Source: Macrolepiota albuminosa (taxonomy: Eukaryota > Basidiomycota > Agaricomycetes > Agaricales > Agaricaceae). Taken from it: a DNA stretch of 64,000 bases. Location: contig JAMWFC010000046.1 in NCBI GenBank assembly GCA_027475525.1, forward strand, positions 2,604,001 to 2,668,000, written 5' to 3'. Below the pieces are notes generated by a model. It was not told the DNA's origin and did not search any database. It worked only from the letters and a program-made list of their open reading frames with translations. Below, one piece after another: positions 33,971 to 45,938 of the stretch. The position numbers were made by a program, and so were the translations under genes. The number at the start of each line of letters is the position of its first letter. Position 1 is the stretch's first letter.

Positions 33971-35883
33971 CGCGGCAAGATACGTGTTGTATGACACAGC
34001 AGAGACGTGGACAGGCCTTGCCGAGTTTGCCACCTTTGTTCCTGCCGCCCCACCCGTTCCAGCCCAAGGCGCTTCGTATGAAGGCTGGAAGACGGCAGTG
34101 ATTCAGTTATACTCTGGTGCTGAAGAAGCTACCCGATACTCGGTAAACGAATTACAGAAACTATACAGGAATCATTCGACAATGGCACCTCATCTCTTGG
34201 CGCATTCTCCATGTATTACCGTGAATTCCAAAAGATTGCTAGGTGGTTAGTACAAAACGGCAAGCTATACATTAACGAGGAACGTCGCCTATTCAAACAA
34301 GGCATCCCGACTTCACTTTGGACTCGCATTGCTCGCCGTTTAGAGATAGTTCATCAGGCCCATCATCCGGACGAGCCATATAACGTTGCTGATGTCTTTG
34401 AAGCTGGTAAATGGGTTCTCAAGGGGACGGACACTGGCGTTGGGCTGCAATGTGCTAGGACGAGCCCACCACCTGAGCGAACTAACGGTATCATTCCCAT
34501 CCCACCTCCTGTTGCCGACTTCGTTAAGAAGGAGGATCTTAATGCTGCCGTTACCGCTGCTGTCGCATCCGCTATGACCCGTATTGAAACTATGATTACC
34601 ACCAATCTCGCTAACTGACCCACTAATGTACCCGCGTCTGGCCCTTGCCACTTCTGTGGGGAAATTGGACATACTATGACTAGAGGATGCTGCGCTACCC
34701 TCAAAAATTATATTTGGCAAGGAAGAATTCGAAGGGCTATCAATGGCAAGATAGTCCTCACCACTGGTGCCACCATCTCCAACTACCCGGACAAGAAGTC
34801 CTTCCAGGAGTGAGACGATGAATGGCATAGGCGCAACCCAGGACAAATCGTTACCGGCACGCTTTCTGGTAATGCCAACCCTGACCCTGAACAGGCGACC
34901 CAACAGCAAATGATCCACGAGGTCTTACACTTCGACAGCGTTGGCGACCATCCTACTTTCTCATGGGAAGAACGTATCGCCAAGCTCCAACAGGAATTGG
35001 ATTTGCTTAAGAATCAGGTCTTTGATGGGGTTGAAGTTAAGCAGCCCAAACAGCCTCTTAAAGGATACAAGCCAATGCCTCCCGCTCGCAAGTTACTGAC
35101 TTCCGCTCCTGCCACTCCGCCAGCTACCACTCCAGAACCATCGTCAACCGCCGCCGCTCCTGAACCGCCCTTGCCGTCTTTACATCCCTACTCAGAGATT
35201 CCCGACCGTTATCACGCACCTGCACAACGAAATTTTGCCGCTCCCGAGAAACATCCTGAGGGTGGCTACCGGCCTACCACGCCAATTTTTGACATAGAGA
35301 AATCCAACTACGTCTTCAACCGCATTATGAAAACCGCTGTCACCTTGTCAGTAGAAGAACTTTGCAGTATTGCTCCCGACGTTTGCAACCAAGTCAAGAC
35401 GGCAGTTACTCCTCAACGACCCTTGGCGACAACCGTTGCCGAGGTTGATGAACTCGACGACGTGCTCCCTGGTTTTTCCATTACCGTCGACTCTCTGGAC
35501 GCTGAAGACTCTCCTGCCAACACCATCGCTAACGCCACCTCTGTGGACCCAGTAGAGACCTATCTTAGGTCAGTAGACCATGGAGAAGACCCCGCAATCC
35601 TTACCGTCGCTCAAGAATCGCACGCTATCCGCTCAGTAGCGCTAACAGTAGGCAATAAGCACGAGGTAGAGGCAATCGTGGATAGCGGGTCTCAAATTAT
35701 TTCTATGGCAGCTGAAGTCGCTAACAATTTGGGCCTCATTTATGACCCTACCGTTATACTAAACATGCAGAGCGCTAACGGTACAGTGGACAGATCCTTA
35801 GGCCTCGCCAAGAATGTGCCCTGCACCCTTGGTGACATCACCTTCTACTTGCAGATACATATTTTACGTTCCCTGGCATACGA

Positions 35884-36904
35884 TGATAGGACCCTATACA
35901 GGTTAGGCGCATCAACGGCAGGCTCGGCACCGGCTCCGGAAACCTTGCCGCACTCGTTCCGAACTTAGCGCACGCGTTCTACCCATTTTAAGCCATTCCC
36001 GACGGCCGTGCACGGCAAGAAGCAGATCCGATCAATGATAGCGCCGACGGCAGCAAGAATGACAACTGACAGATGGCATCAGTCACTGACGACAGCGCTT
36101 AGCAAGAAGCTTGATGATCTATCAAAAACTGACGGACAGCTTGGCGTTTGACCTTGGCGTCTGACACCGCTTACCGTCTCGATTTGGCGCCCAACGTCGC
36201 TTAGGTGTTCTGACAGACAGAAGGGTGATGGATTGATGGTTTAGTACCGCGATCTGCCACCTGGTGGCGCCAAGGGTCCTCAAAGGACGGTAGGGATCTG
36301 AAACCATTGGAGCTACCCCTATGAAATTTTCCAGTTTACCGCACTTTGGCGATGGTTGGTCACTGGCGACGGTGAACTCCTTGTAGTATATATATTACTT
36401 ACCGACTTGTACATACATTATCAGACGAATAGACCAGAGTTCCCCACTTACTTCAGTCTCTCTTACGCTCAAGAGCTCATTTACGGTCGGCAACGTCGAA
36501 CTCGTCGGCAGTTGCAGACTCTCGCTAAACTTTGACTTATTCGCGCCTTGCAACTACGGCAGGCATTATCGACGCTTAGATCTCGCTAAGCTTACCGTGC
36601 TCTTGCCGTTGACTTATTCGCGCCTTGCAACTACGGCAGGCATTATCGACGCTTAGATCTCGCTAAGCTTACCGTGCTCTTGCCGCTGACCTTGCCGTGT
36701 TCACTTACCGCTCTTTTCTTAGGCGCTTTACCTTAGCGCTTGACACTTGCCGACCCCGTTACCGACTTTTACCCTTTTTCGCAGACGCGTTCTCTGGGAC
36801 CTGCCCGGGACTCCTCACATCACTTATAGCGCACCCAACGCACACTCTTGGTACGGTAACACAATTGCTACATTTGTTCCTGACTAAAACTTTGGGCGTC
36901 ATCA
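35884..36904 (+). mobile_element. Solo LTR of family B in the B2 protease gene
   Basis: tgataggaccctatacagg...gggcgtcatca, flanked by ACGA at 35880-35883 and 36905-36908. Removal restores the protease frame through Ala-Tyr-Asp-Leu-Leu-Leu-Gly-Arg-Pro. A solo LTR implies insertion followed by LTR-LTR recombination. Confidence 0.9.
36532..36685. repeat. 77-base tandem duplication (probable artefact)
   Basis: Copies at about 36532-36608 and 36609-36685 inside the solo LTR. Confidence 0.9.
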
Positions 36905-38194
36905 ACGACCTACTACTTGGCAGACCCTTCGACGTCTTGGCGCAATCAGTCGTCAAGACTGTTACCGACGACGAGACAACCTTAACTATTAGCGACCCAA
37001 ATTCCGGAATCCAACAAACGGTGCCAACGTTCCCTAGGGGACAACAAAAAGGCGCCCACGCTAAGCCCCCAGAGTTTACCGACCAGCATGCCAACGAGCC
37101 TCCCCACCGGTGTTTTCACAGACCATTGAGGAGGTGATTGGCGACAATCACGGAGATGTGGCGCTAACGCTGGAATATGACCATTCTACTGGTCTTGTAA
37201 ATGTTATGACTACTGCTTTTCTTGACGAAGACGTTTTAACTACTCTATCCGCTACCAACGCAGAGCCTTTCCAAAAAAATCAAAACATTACCGACTCCTC
37301 TCTTGCCTACTTGTACCTTACCGCTTCCAAATCTTTTCAGAACATTGCGTCTACCGATACTTATCTCACTACCCTTCCTGGAGTCTTGTCTCCTGCCGTT
37401 CTTGGACTTGCCGCCCCTCAGGCTACGATTCCCCTTTCCACCTCTGTATATAACCAAGCTAACGCTCCCAAAAGGAAAGGGGTACAAGTTAAAAAGAAAT
37501 ATAAGCCAGTTGCGCTTAAAACAAAACCCGTCGCTACGCACTCTCCCGAGACGTTTAGAATCGAGCGCCAGATCATTGGCGACCCTCTTGCCGACATACC
37601 GACCTTATCACCGAATCCGCCACCCTTTCAGCCCACAGGATGTTTTACCGCGGAACGCCAACAACAATTCGCGAAGGAACATGACACAGGATTTTTGACC
37701 AAAGATGAGTTGAATGTCCTTACCGACCTTGTTGCTAAGCAAGATAAAGCCTTCGCCTGGGAGGACTCGGAACGTGGCAGTCTACGTACAGACTTCTTTT
37801 CACCTGTCGTAATCCTGACCATTCCTCACGTGCCGTGGACTGAGCACAATCGACCGTTACCGCCTGGAATCGAAGCCGAGGTCTGCCAAATCATTAGGAC
37901 CAAGATCAAGGCTGGCGTCTACAAACCCTCTAACAGTTTTTACCGCTTCTGATGGTTCTGTGTCCTCAAAAAGAACGGCAATCTACGCATAGTCCACAGT
38001 CTCGAGCCGCTGAATAGAGTTATCATACGACACTCTGGCGTACCGCCTTTTCCTGACCACGTTGCTGAGTCCTTTGCCGGGCGTATTTGTGGCGCCACCC
38101 TTGACCTCTACGTTGGCTACGACGAATGCCTCATACATCCTTCTTCCCAAGACCTTACCACTTTTCAAACTCCATTTGGCGCGTTGTGCCTAGT

Positions 38195-38348
38195 CACTTT
38201 ACCAATGGGCTGGACAAACTCAGTCCCTATATTTCATGACGACATCACTTTCATCCTCCAACCCAAGATACCACTTTACCAATGGGCTGGACAAACTCAG
38301 TCCCTATATTTCATGACGACATCACTTTCATCCTCCAACCCGAGATAC
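38195..38348. repeat. 77-base tandem duplication with one mismatch
   Basis: Copies at 38195-38271 and 38272-38348 in RT; they differ at one site (cccaagata versus cccgagata). Confidence 0.88.
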
Positions 38349-38495
38349 CACATAATGTCCTTAGCTTCATTGATGACGTTGGCGTCAAAGGCCCCAAAGA
38401 CTGGCGACTCGTAAACGGGAGATACCACATAATGTCCTTAGCTTCATTGATGACGTTGGCGTCAAAGGCCCCAAAGACTGGCGACTCGTAAACGG
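38342..38495. repeat. 77-base tandem duplication (probable artefact)
   Basis: Copies at 38342-38418 and 38419-38495, immediately following the previous one. Confidence 0.9.
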
Positions 38496-41400
38496 CTTAC
38501 TAGCGACCCATCCCGAGAACCCCAACATTTGCTTAGCGCTATGGGAGTTTTTCCAGCTGCTTAACCGAGTTCTCCAACGTATGAAGTATAGCGGGGGAAC
38601 CTTTAGCGGTCACAAGCTCCTCCTTTGCGCGCCAAGGTTCAAAATACTTGGTCACATCTGCACTCCCGACGGTCGCATTCCCGACGAGTCTCGCTTAGCC
38701 TTCTTGGAGCAATGGGGTCCTTGCCGCGACTTATCTGAAGTTCGCACCTTTCTTGGTACCGTTGGCGTTCTTAGGATATTTGTCAAGAATTTTGCCCATT
38801 GCGCACATGCCCTTAACCAACTCACCCGCGCCAACGAGCCCTTCGAATTTGGGCCAGACCAGGTCACTGCACAACGAGACTTAGTAAAAGCCCTACAAGA
38901 CGCCAAACCCTTAGTTCCTATCGACTATAGCTCTGCCGACCCACTTATCTTGGCGGTGAATACCTCGTACATTGCCGTTGGCTACTTCTTGTGTCAGTGC
39001 CTTAGCGATAATCGGAAACAGCGACGCTACAACCGCTTTGGGTCTATCACGCTAAACGACCAAGAATCTCGCTACAGTCAGCCTAAGCTAGAGCTCTATG
39101 GACTCTTCAAAGCCTTCTGGTCGCTAAGGATGTATTTGATTGGCATGCGGAACCTTATAGTTGAAGTCGACGCTAGGTACATCAAAGGCATGCTGCAGAA
39201 TCCCGATATCCAGCCATCCGCTAGCATGAACCGGTAGGTAGTCGCCATCCTCATGTTTCACTTTGAGTTGGTACACGTCAAGAGCTCTTTCCATGGACCG
39301 GATGGACTCTCTAGGCGACCACGGCAGCCTGGCGACCCGGCAGTGGATCCCCAGGCGGATAGTGATTTCGAGGACTGGATCGACAGATTACATGGTTTCG
39401 TGCACCTTATACAACAGCCAATCCCCCTACTACGACGGCAATAGCCTGCCAGTATCCTTTTACATCCCATTGTCCCTTACCACCCGAGATCTTTAGCGCA
39501 CCCCACACATTCTACACGGCAAGCATTTTCAGTCAAAATTTGCCTCCCGTAAAAGTCGTACAAGAACCCCATCCACTAAGAGAAGACAGCAAAAACTTGA
39601 CCTACGACGCCGTTCCCCGATCCGCCAAAGCAAAGGCAGAAGACAGTCGCTTGTTAATCGTTGAACAATGGCTACAAGACCTCAAGCGACCCGCAGGCCT
39701 TACCGACGAGCAATACGCGACCTTTATCCGATACGCTACCCGTTTCTTCTTTACCGACAACCGACTTTGGTGACGAAATTGAGATGGTGCTCACAAGCTG
39801 ATCATCAAGCCAGAAAGTCGCCTACGAGTCCTGCGTGCCATGCATGACGAGCTAGGACATAGAGGTCTGTACGCTACCCGAGCTTCTCTGTTAGAACAAT
39901 TCTGGTGGCCACATGCTAGTGCCGACATTGCCTGGTACATTAGGACTTGCCACCTTTGCCAAATTCAACAAACACGCCAAGTGCTCATACCGCCAACCGT
40001 TGCAATGCCAGCTCCCCTCTTCAGCAAAATCTACGTCGATACTATGCACATGCCCAAATCTGGTCGCTACAAGTACATTATTCAAGGTCATTGCTTGCTA
40101 ATCCACTGGCCTGAATTTTGAATGCTTCAGAGAGAAAATATGGACGCGGTCGCCAAGTGGCTATTTGAGGACGTCATTTGCCATTGGGGAGCGCTAAGAG
40201 AAATCGTCATGGATAATGGTGCGCCAATTATCAAAGCGCTGACATATCTCACCAAGAAATACAACATTCACCACATTCGAGTATCTGGCTACAACAAACG
40301 CACCAATGGCCTGGTAGAAAGACCACACTATGACGTTCGGCAAGCGCTCTTCAAGGCAGTCGATGGCAACAAATCTTGTTGGAGCGAAGCAACCTATTTA
40401 GTATTTTGGTCGGAAAGAGTTACCATTCGTAAGTGCATGGGTTGTTCTCCCTATTACGCGGCTACTAGCACCCATCCGTTACTCCCTGCCGACGTTATAG
40501 AAGCAACTTATCTGCAACCAGCACTCAACAGTATCTTGGCGACTACCAATCTGATCGCCAGACAAGCTATTGATCTCCAGCAAAGGAAAGAAGATTTAGA
40601 GCAACTCCACGAGGTAGTCTTTAGCGCCCGTCGCCAAGCAGCCCTGCGATTCGAAAACAAGCATAGCGCTACTATCAAAGATTACAACTTCCCGAGAGGA
40701 GCGCTAGTGCTTATGCGCAACTCCAAAATCGAGACTTCATACAATAAAAAAATGCGCCCGCGCTATCTTGGACCTTTGGTAGTTATCTCTCGTAACCGTG
40801 GAGGCGCTTACGTGCTCTGTGAATTAGATGGTTCAGTACTACATCGACCTGTTGCCGCCTTTTGCCTATTACCGTATCTTGCCAGGGAACAGATTGACTT
40901 GCCGCTTGAAGCGCTAGATATCGACACCACTAAACTTAGGGAACTTGAAGAAACAGAATTATTGGACGATGATGATTTGCCGACTCTGGTTGAAGAAGAA
41001 GAAAATGATTAGAAAAGACTATATATTGATAAGCTCTTTCTTTCTATTACTTACCTTACTTATCTTTCTTGCCAATACTTACTGTACTATATCCAACAGA
41101 CAATTCCTTACATAGTCAAGTCGCAGCGCTAGCGTGTTGCCAACACTTAGCGCACTGCGCAACTCTCGCCAAGGGTTTTTCGCTATGATGATTTACTGAG
41201 CGTTTCCCTTTTTCCTCAAAATTTGTCTAAGTCCCTCACCTACTTCTCTTCTTACTGACACCTACTTTAAAAATGCTTACCGCTCATCTTCCCTTTGCCT
41301 TACTTGACTTACCCTGTGCTGGTTTGCTAACTCAGACTGGACTTAATTCTTTCACTCAGCAAGGAAACGGCAAAAAGTGTATAAATCAGGCGGTATCAAA

Positions 41401-41700
41401 AAGCTATACAATAAGCGGCCTATCTACACTAAGGTCTGCTCAATCACTATCGTCGTCTAGCGGCAGGGAACTATCCGATACTGGCAAAGAGGAGTCGCAA
41501 AGGGGGAGAAGGTCGCCAGGTAGAATGTTGTTGGCAGCTTGCCAATCCATGGCAGCTTGGCAATCCCCCTGGTAATCACGAAGCACGCGAAGGCTACGAC
41601 CCAGGTTGGAATAGCGCAATCACAGCGCCATTAGCTGACCCCAAACTTGTTCTCGTTCCCGCTTCATTGAAGACTCCATCGTTGCTGCCCTTCTTGATTA

Positions 41701-43844
41701 CTGCTCCAGCATGTCGCGAAGATTGAGTGCCACGACCGGGTAGACAAGATCTTGCCCCAGCCACTGGAAGGCGTTGCCAGTAACTGTTGGTTCAGGCTGA
41801 GGAGTCCAGGCAGAGCTGACCCTGGCAATTACGGGGCGCCTCAGCTCCAATCTGGCAACGTCCTCAGGGTCTGATACCTCCCAGGGGGCAACGTTGCCGT
41901 AGGGAGGCAGCCAGTGCCACTCTGGCTCCTCCCTGGCAACTCCTGCCGCTCCCTCCCCTTCTCCCGCTACCACCTCCTTTGCGGGGGCCTCCTCCTTGTC
42001 ACCTTCACGCTGGGTTGCCAAGGTCTCATCTGGCTCCCCATCCACGTCCTTGTCACTAGCCATTGCCAGGGGGCTTCCTTCTCCCCTGGTTGTTGCCACC
42101 GTAGGTTCCGCCTCTTGAGGCTCTTCCCTTGGCGGCGGGTCCATTACCGCGTCATCCTCATTGGCAGTCGGCAGAGAAGCCCCTCTCAGGTGGATGAGGG
42201 AAAGTAACTTGCTGGGCCCGGCTTCAGTGTCCCTTGGTGGTAGGTGACTGGCGGCAAGCGCCTTCTCCAGTTCCTCCATCTCCACATCTCTGGGGGTAGA
42301 GGGAGGAGACTCTACCCGTGCACGCTTGGCCTTGCCCTTACCTTTGGCGGGCAAAGGGACTTGTTGTTTTGAAGGGACCGTAGTCTCTTGGCGCTCACCA
42401 GCGCCACGGTTGCCAACAGTTTCATTTTCGTCCCCTTGACGCGTCGGCAGCGCTAGGAAACTCTTGCTGATTGTTGCCGTGTCTCCAGCAGCCTTCTTCT
42501 TCTTCTCTCCCTTAACAAACTCTCATGCTCTCTTGACCAAGACGGCATGCTTGAAAGTGCGTTCCACCACCGTGTCGGGAGCTCCCCCGCGCTCGCGACT
42601 CTTGGCGCCATCCAGAGTACAAGCTCATTTAAGGGTCCCGCACCGATAGCAGGGCTGACCACCAGTAGGGTACCAGCACCCCTCTGGGTTGTTGTCAGCC
42701 CAGCATTTGTCGCACTAGTACCTAAGTCAGTAAGCATGGTAATAGAAAAAGCGCTAAGCTTACCGCCCCCTGGGAATCCTTAAATTCCTGCCTTACCGCA
42801 AGTCCAACAGTCTTCTTGTTCTTCATCTCGGGCAAGACCACTCCCACTTCCATTCCCTCGTCAAGAACGGCGTCTTTCTGGTGTGGCACCAGCAGACTCT
42901 TCAATTCAGAATCGGTAAAGGTGGTCTGCGTTGGCGCCTGCAGACATAGGTTGGTAAACATCGCCTAGGTCTGAAAGAACACTTACCGTGTATTGGGGAG
43001 CCTTTCTCTTACGAGACTTGGAAACAGTGGTTGGCATGGCATGGCAGCGGCAAGAAGAGGTAAAAACTCACTTTCTTCAAAGCCTTACCCGGCTTTACTG
43101 GGGAGCCCTTCCTGCTAGCTGGCAGTGTTGGGCTCTGTGCACTGCCGGCGTGCAAAACCTTGCTGGATCCTGCCGCAATTAAATCCTGTCCCTTGGCAAC
43201 GGGCGCCTTCCCACAGTCGATCTCCTCCATTTCCTCCACCAATGCCTGTGCACGTGCCCGCTCTTCTAGCGCCCTTGTAATCTCCTTAGCGTCACGGGAG
43301 GCGGCGGTAGAAAGTTCCTCCTCCACCTGCATCCACGCCAAGGGTGCCAGCACCTCCTGTTTGCTATGAGGAGACAAGTCAGACCACAGCTAAGTCAGAA
43401 ATCAGGATCAGAGATACTTACTCAGGTGCAGGCACGCTTACCGTCATTGGCAAGGTGCCAGAGAGGATATCCTCCAATTTGTCCTCAATAGTTGGGACGG
43501 CAGGAGGCGCCTAGGGAATCGGTTAGCTAGCAACGCGGCAAGCAACCATAAAACCTTACAAAGCAAGAAAAGGGACCCAGCCACTCAGCCCCTTGGTTAT
43601 CCACGTACCGTGCCCGGCACCACTCCTGCACCTCAATCTTCTTGTCCCAGCCTACGCCAAGGACACGAACCTCATACCAGCGCTCCAACAACTTCATAAC
43701 CACAATGACCAAATTTGAAGGCGCCTCCGCGCCCACACCCTCGATGCGCCTAACAAAATTATTTGCCTTAGCGATGTAGGCATAAGCGGCTTCTTGGGCT
43801 GCTTGAGATGGGACGGGGGGTGGAGTTGGAATACGGAAAGACAT
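41701..43844 (-). pseudogene. Element B2 copy of the antisense Zn2Cys6-like gene
   Basis: Starts at the ATG 43844 with the same Pro-rich N-terminal block as the B1 gene and keeps the same intron positions. The six-cysteine motif (about 42595-42720) has identical spacing CX2CX8CX8CX2CX6C, but a TGA replaces Arg just before the last Cys and a second stop follows near 42530. The C-terminus is shortened, stopping near 41698 before the terminal helix seen in B1. Confidence 0.75.
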
Positions 43845-44002
43845 TTTTGTTTCTAGAGCGCCAGATAAAGATGGGGAAAAAGATGTGAAGTCCAAACTCA
43901 CGCGCCAGGACTATAAGCAAAATCTCAAGAACGCACGGACCACTTGTCACAAAAGCGGTAACAGTAGCTTTATTTGGTGACTGAGGACAGTCAATTTTTC
44001 AG

Positions 44003-44013
44003 TTGGGGGGAAA
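44003..44013 (+). promoter_or_regulatory. B2 polypurine tract
   Basis: ttggggggaaa directly before the 3' LTR. Confidence 0.8.
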
Positions 44014-44223
44014 TGATAGGACCCCATACAGGATCAGCACATCAACNNNNNNNNNNNNNNNNNNNNNNNNNNNNNNNNNNNNNNNNNNNNNNNNNNNNNN
44101 NNNNNNNNNNNNNNNNNNNNNNNNNNNNNNNNNNNNNNNNNNNNNNTAGCACGCCCAACGCAAGCAATTGGTACGGTAACACTATAACTATATTTGTTAC
44201 TGACCAAACTTTGGGCGTCATCA
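44014..44223 (+). mobile_element. B2 3' LTR, interior lost in gap
   Basis: 33 bases before and 77 bases after the 100-N gap match the LTR ends; about 800 bases must be missing. Confidence 0.88.
44047..44146. other. Assembly gap, 100 N
   Basis: Exactly 100 N inside an LTR whose length is known from three other copies, so the gap length is not a measurement. Confidence 0.99.
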
Positions 44224-44227
44224 TCGT

Positions 44228-44698
44228 CAATACGTGGCAATGGATAATTGTTGGGAATGGTGTTAGCATTAAGCCGACAGTAGTCGTTTACTCATCGTGG
44301 CAAGACCACTGGATCGGCTTTAGGGATTATGAAAGAGGGACTTGCGTATTGTGATGATGAAGGCTGTATTCTCCCTGCTTTAACGTGTTGTCCTATCAGA
44401 GTTTGTCAGCTGTCACGGTATTTTCTTGGGCAAGAATATGACCGGGTGACATTAATCTTCGCAAGGGGTTTCACTTGGATATGATGATAGACACTTGTCG
44501 GTAGCTCATCCGCATGTGGAATATCCGGGGGAAAAAGTGTGCGATATTGTTGTTTAATGTTCTTGTCCTTCTTTTTCAGAAGTGTTTTAAAAGCCAGTGC
44601 CTCTATTCATGTCCGTATGAGTCCCAGTAACAATGAGTCATTGGACATCGTATGATTCTTCAAGTGTGCAAAACGTCGTGCTTGTCATTGGAAAAAGG
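44228..44698 (-). pseudogene. Element A: N-terminal reverse transcriptase region
   Basis: On the minus strand the frame gives [35 protein letters not shown] and Asn-Asn-Tyr-Pro-Leu-Pro-Arg-Ile-Asp, the usual order before the RT palm. At least four in-frame stops are present. Confidence 0.82.
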
Positions 44699-45012
44699 TA
44701 CAGTTGTGGACAGTTAAACACGACAACTTTTACTTCTCAATAAGGACAATTATCTGGGTCAAACCGACTCCAGGTCTGAACTCAGGATCTCGAAATACAT
44801 CGAAAAACAACCCTCCAAAGTTTTTCCCATGATGTTTTCAGGCGGCCAAATTTTTGAGGATAATTTATTGAATAGGGACTACTACTTTTAGTAATTCTAG
44901 TTCAATACTGCTTCAATCGACATCATTGCACTCTGAGAAACTTGACAGTGGGATCGTTGGTTGCGAACAGCCTATGCTGCAGCCTTGCCAGTAAGACCTC
45001 TGCGATAAGCAT

Positions 45013-45938
45013 TGATGACGCCCAAAGTTTGGTCAGTAACAAATATAACAATAGTATTACCGTACCAATAGCTTGCGTTGGGCGTGCTATAAGTGATATG
45101 AGGAGTCCCAGGCAGGTCCCAGAGAACGCGCCTATGAAAATGAGGAAAAGTCAGTAAGGGGAGTCGGCAAGTGTAGAGCGCTAAGGTAAAGCGCCTATGA
45201 AGGGAGCGGTAAGCGAACACGGCAATGTCAACGGCAAGAACACAGTAAGCTTAGCAAAGTCTAAGCGTCGTAAATGCCTGCCGTAGATGCAAGGCGTGAA
45301 TAAGTCAAAGGCTAGCGATGAAGTCTGCAACTGCTGACGAGCTCGACGTTGCCGACCGTAAATGAGATCTCGAGCATAAGGGAGGCTGACAAAAGGGGAG
45401 CAGGAAACTCTGGTCTATTGTTCGATGCTGTATGTACAAGTCGGTAAGTACTTTATATACTACAAGGAGTTCACCGTCGCTAGTGACCAACCATTGCCAA
45501 AGTGCGGTAAGCTAGAAAATTTCATAGGGGTAGCTCCAACGGTTTCAGATCCCTACCGTCCATTCAAGAATCTTAGCAACGCCAGGCAACAGATTGCAAA
45601 GCTAAACCATCAATCCATCACCCTTCTGTCTGTCCAAAATGCTTAGTGATGTCAGGTGCCAAATTGAGGCGCTAAGCGGTGTCAGACGCCAAGCTGTCCA
45701 TCAGTTTTTGATAGATCATCAGGCTTCTTGCTAAGCACTGTCGTCAGTGACTGATGCCATCTGTCAGTTGTCATTCTGTCTGCCGTCAGCGCTATCATTG
45801 ATTGGATCTGCTTCTTGCCATGCGCAGCCGTCAAATATTGCCAAAATTGGTTAGTTAGCGCACACCAAGGTATCCCGGACCTGTGCTGTGTTGCTGTAGC
45901 CTGCCGTTGATGTGCTGATCCTGTATGGGGTCCTATCA
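45013..45938 (-). mobile_element. Solo LTR of family B in the transposase gene
   Basis: 926 bases, tgatgacgcccaaag...ggggtcctatca on the plus strand, flanked by GCAT at 45009-45012 and 45939-45942. It splits the transposase C-terminus. Confidence 0.9.

Larger units (their letters stand above)
33598..41012 (+). pseudogene. Element B2 gag-pol, degenerate
   Basis: Gag runs about 33739-34740, with zinc knuckle Cys-His-Phe-Cys near 34640. The protease spans 34910-35880 and 36905-37130, split by a solo LTR. RT lies at 37110-38580 with Phe-Ile-Asp-Asp, and RNase H at 38581-39237. The integrase zinc domain is at 39840-39990 and the core and C-terminus at 40122-41012. Independent of the 77-base duplications there are many nonsense codons, for example near 34617, 34813, 37950, 39236 and 40118, several of the TGG-to-TAG or TGA type. 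The copy cannot encode an active polyprotein. Confidence 0.85.
32434..44223 (+). mobile_element. Element B2: second Ty3/gypsy family-B copy
   Basis: Opposite orientation to B1. Flanked by TCGT at 32430-32433 and 44224-44227. The 5' LTR is 32434-33358 and the 3' LTR is 44014-44223, mostly lost in a gap. Gag-pol is on the plus strand and the antisense Zn2Cys6-like gene on the minus strand. A solo LTR sits in the protease region. It carries many more stop codons than B1 and is older. Confidence 0.9.
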
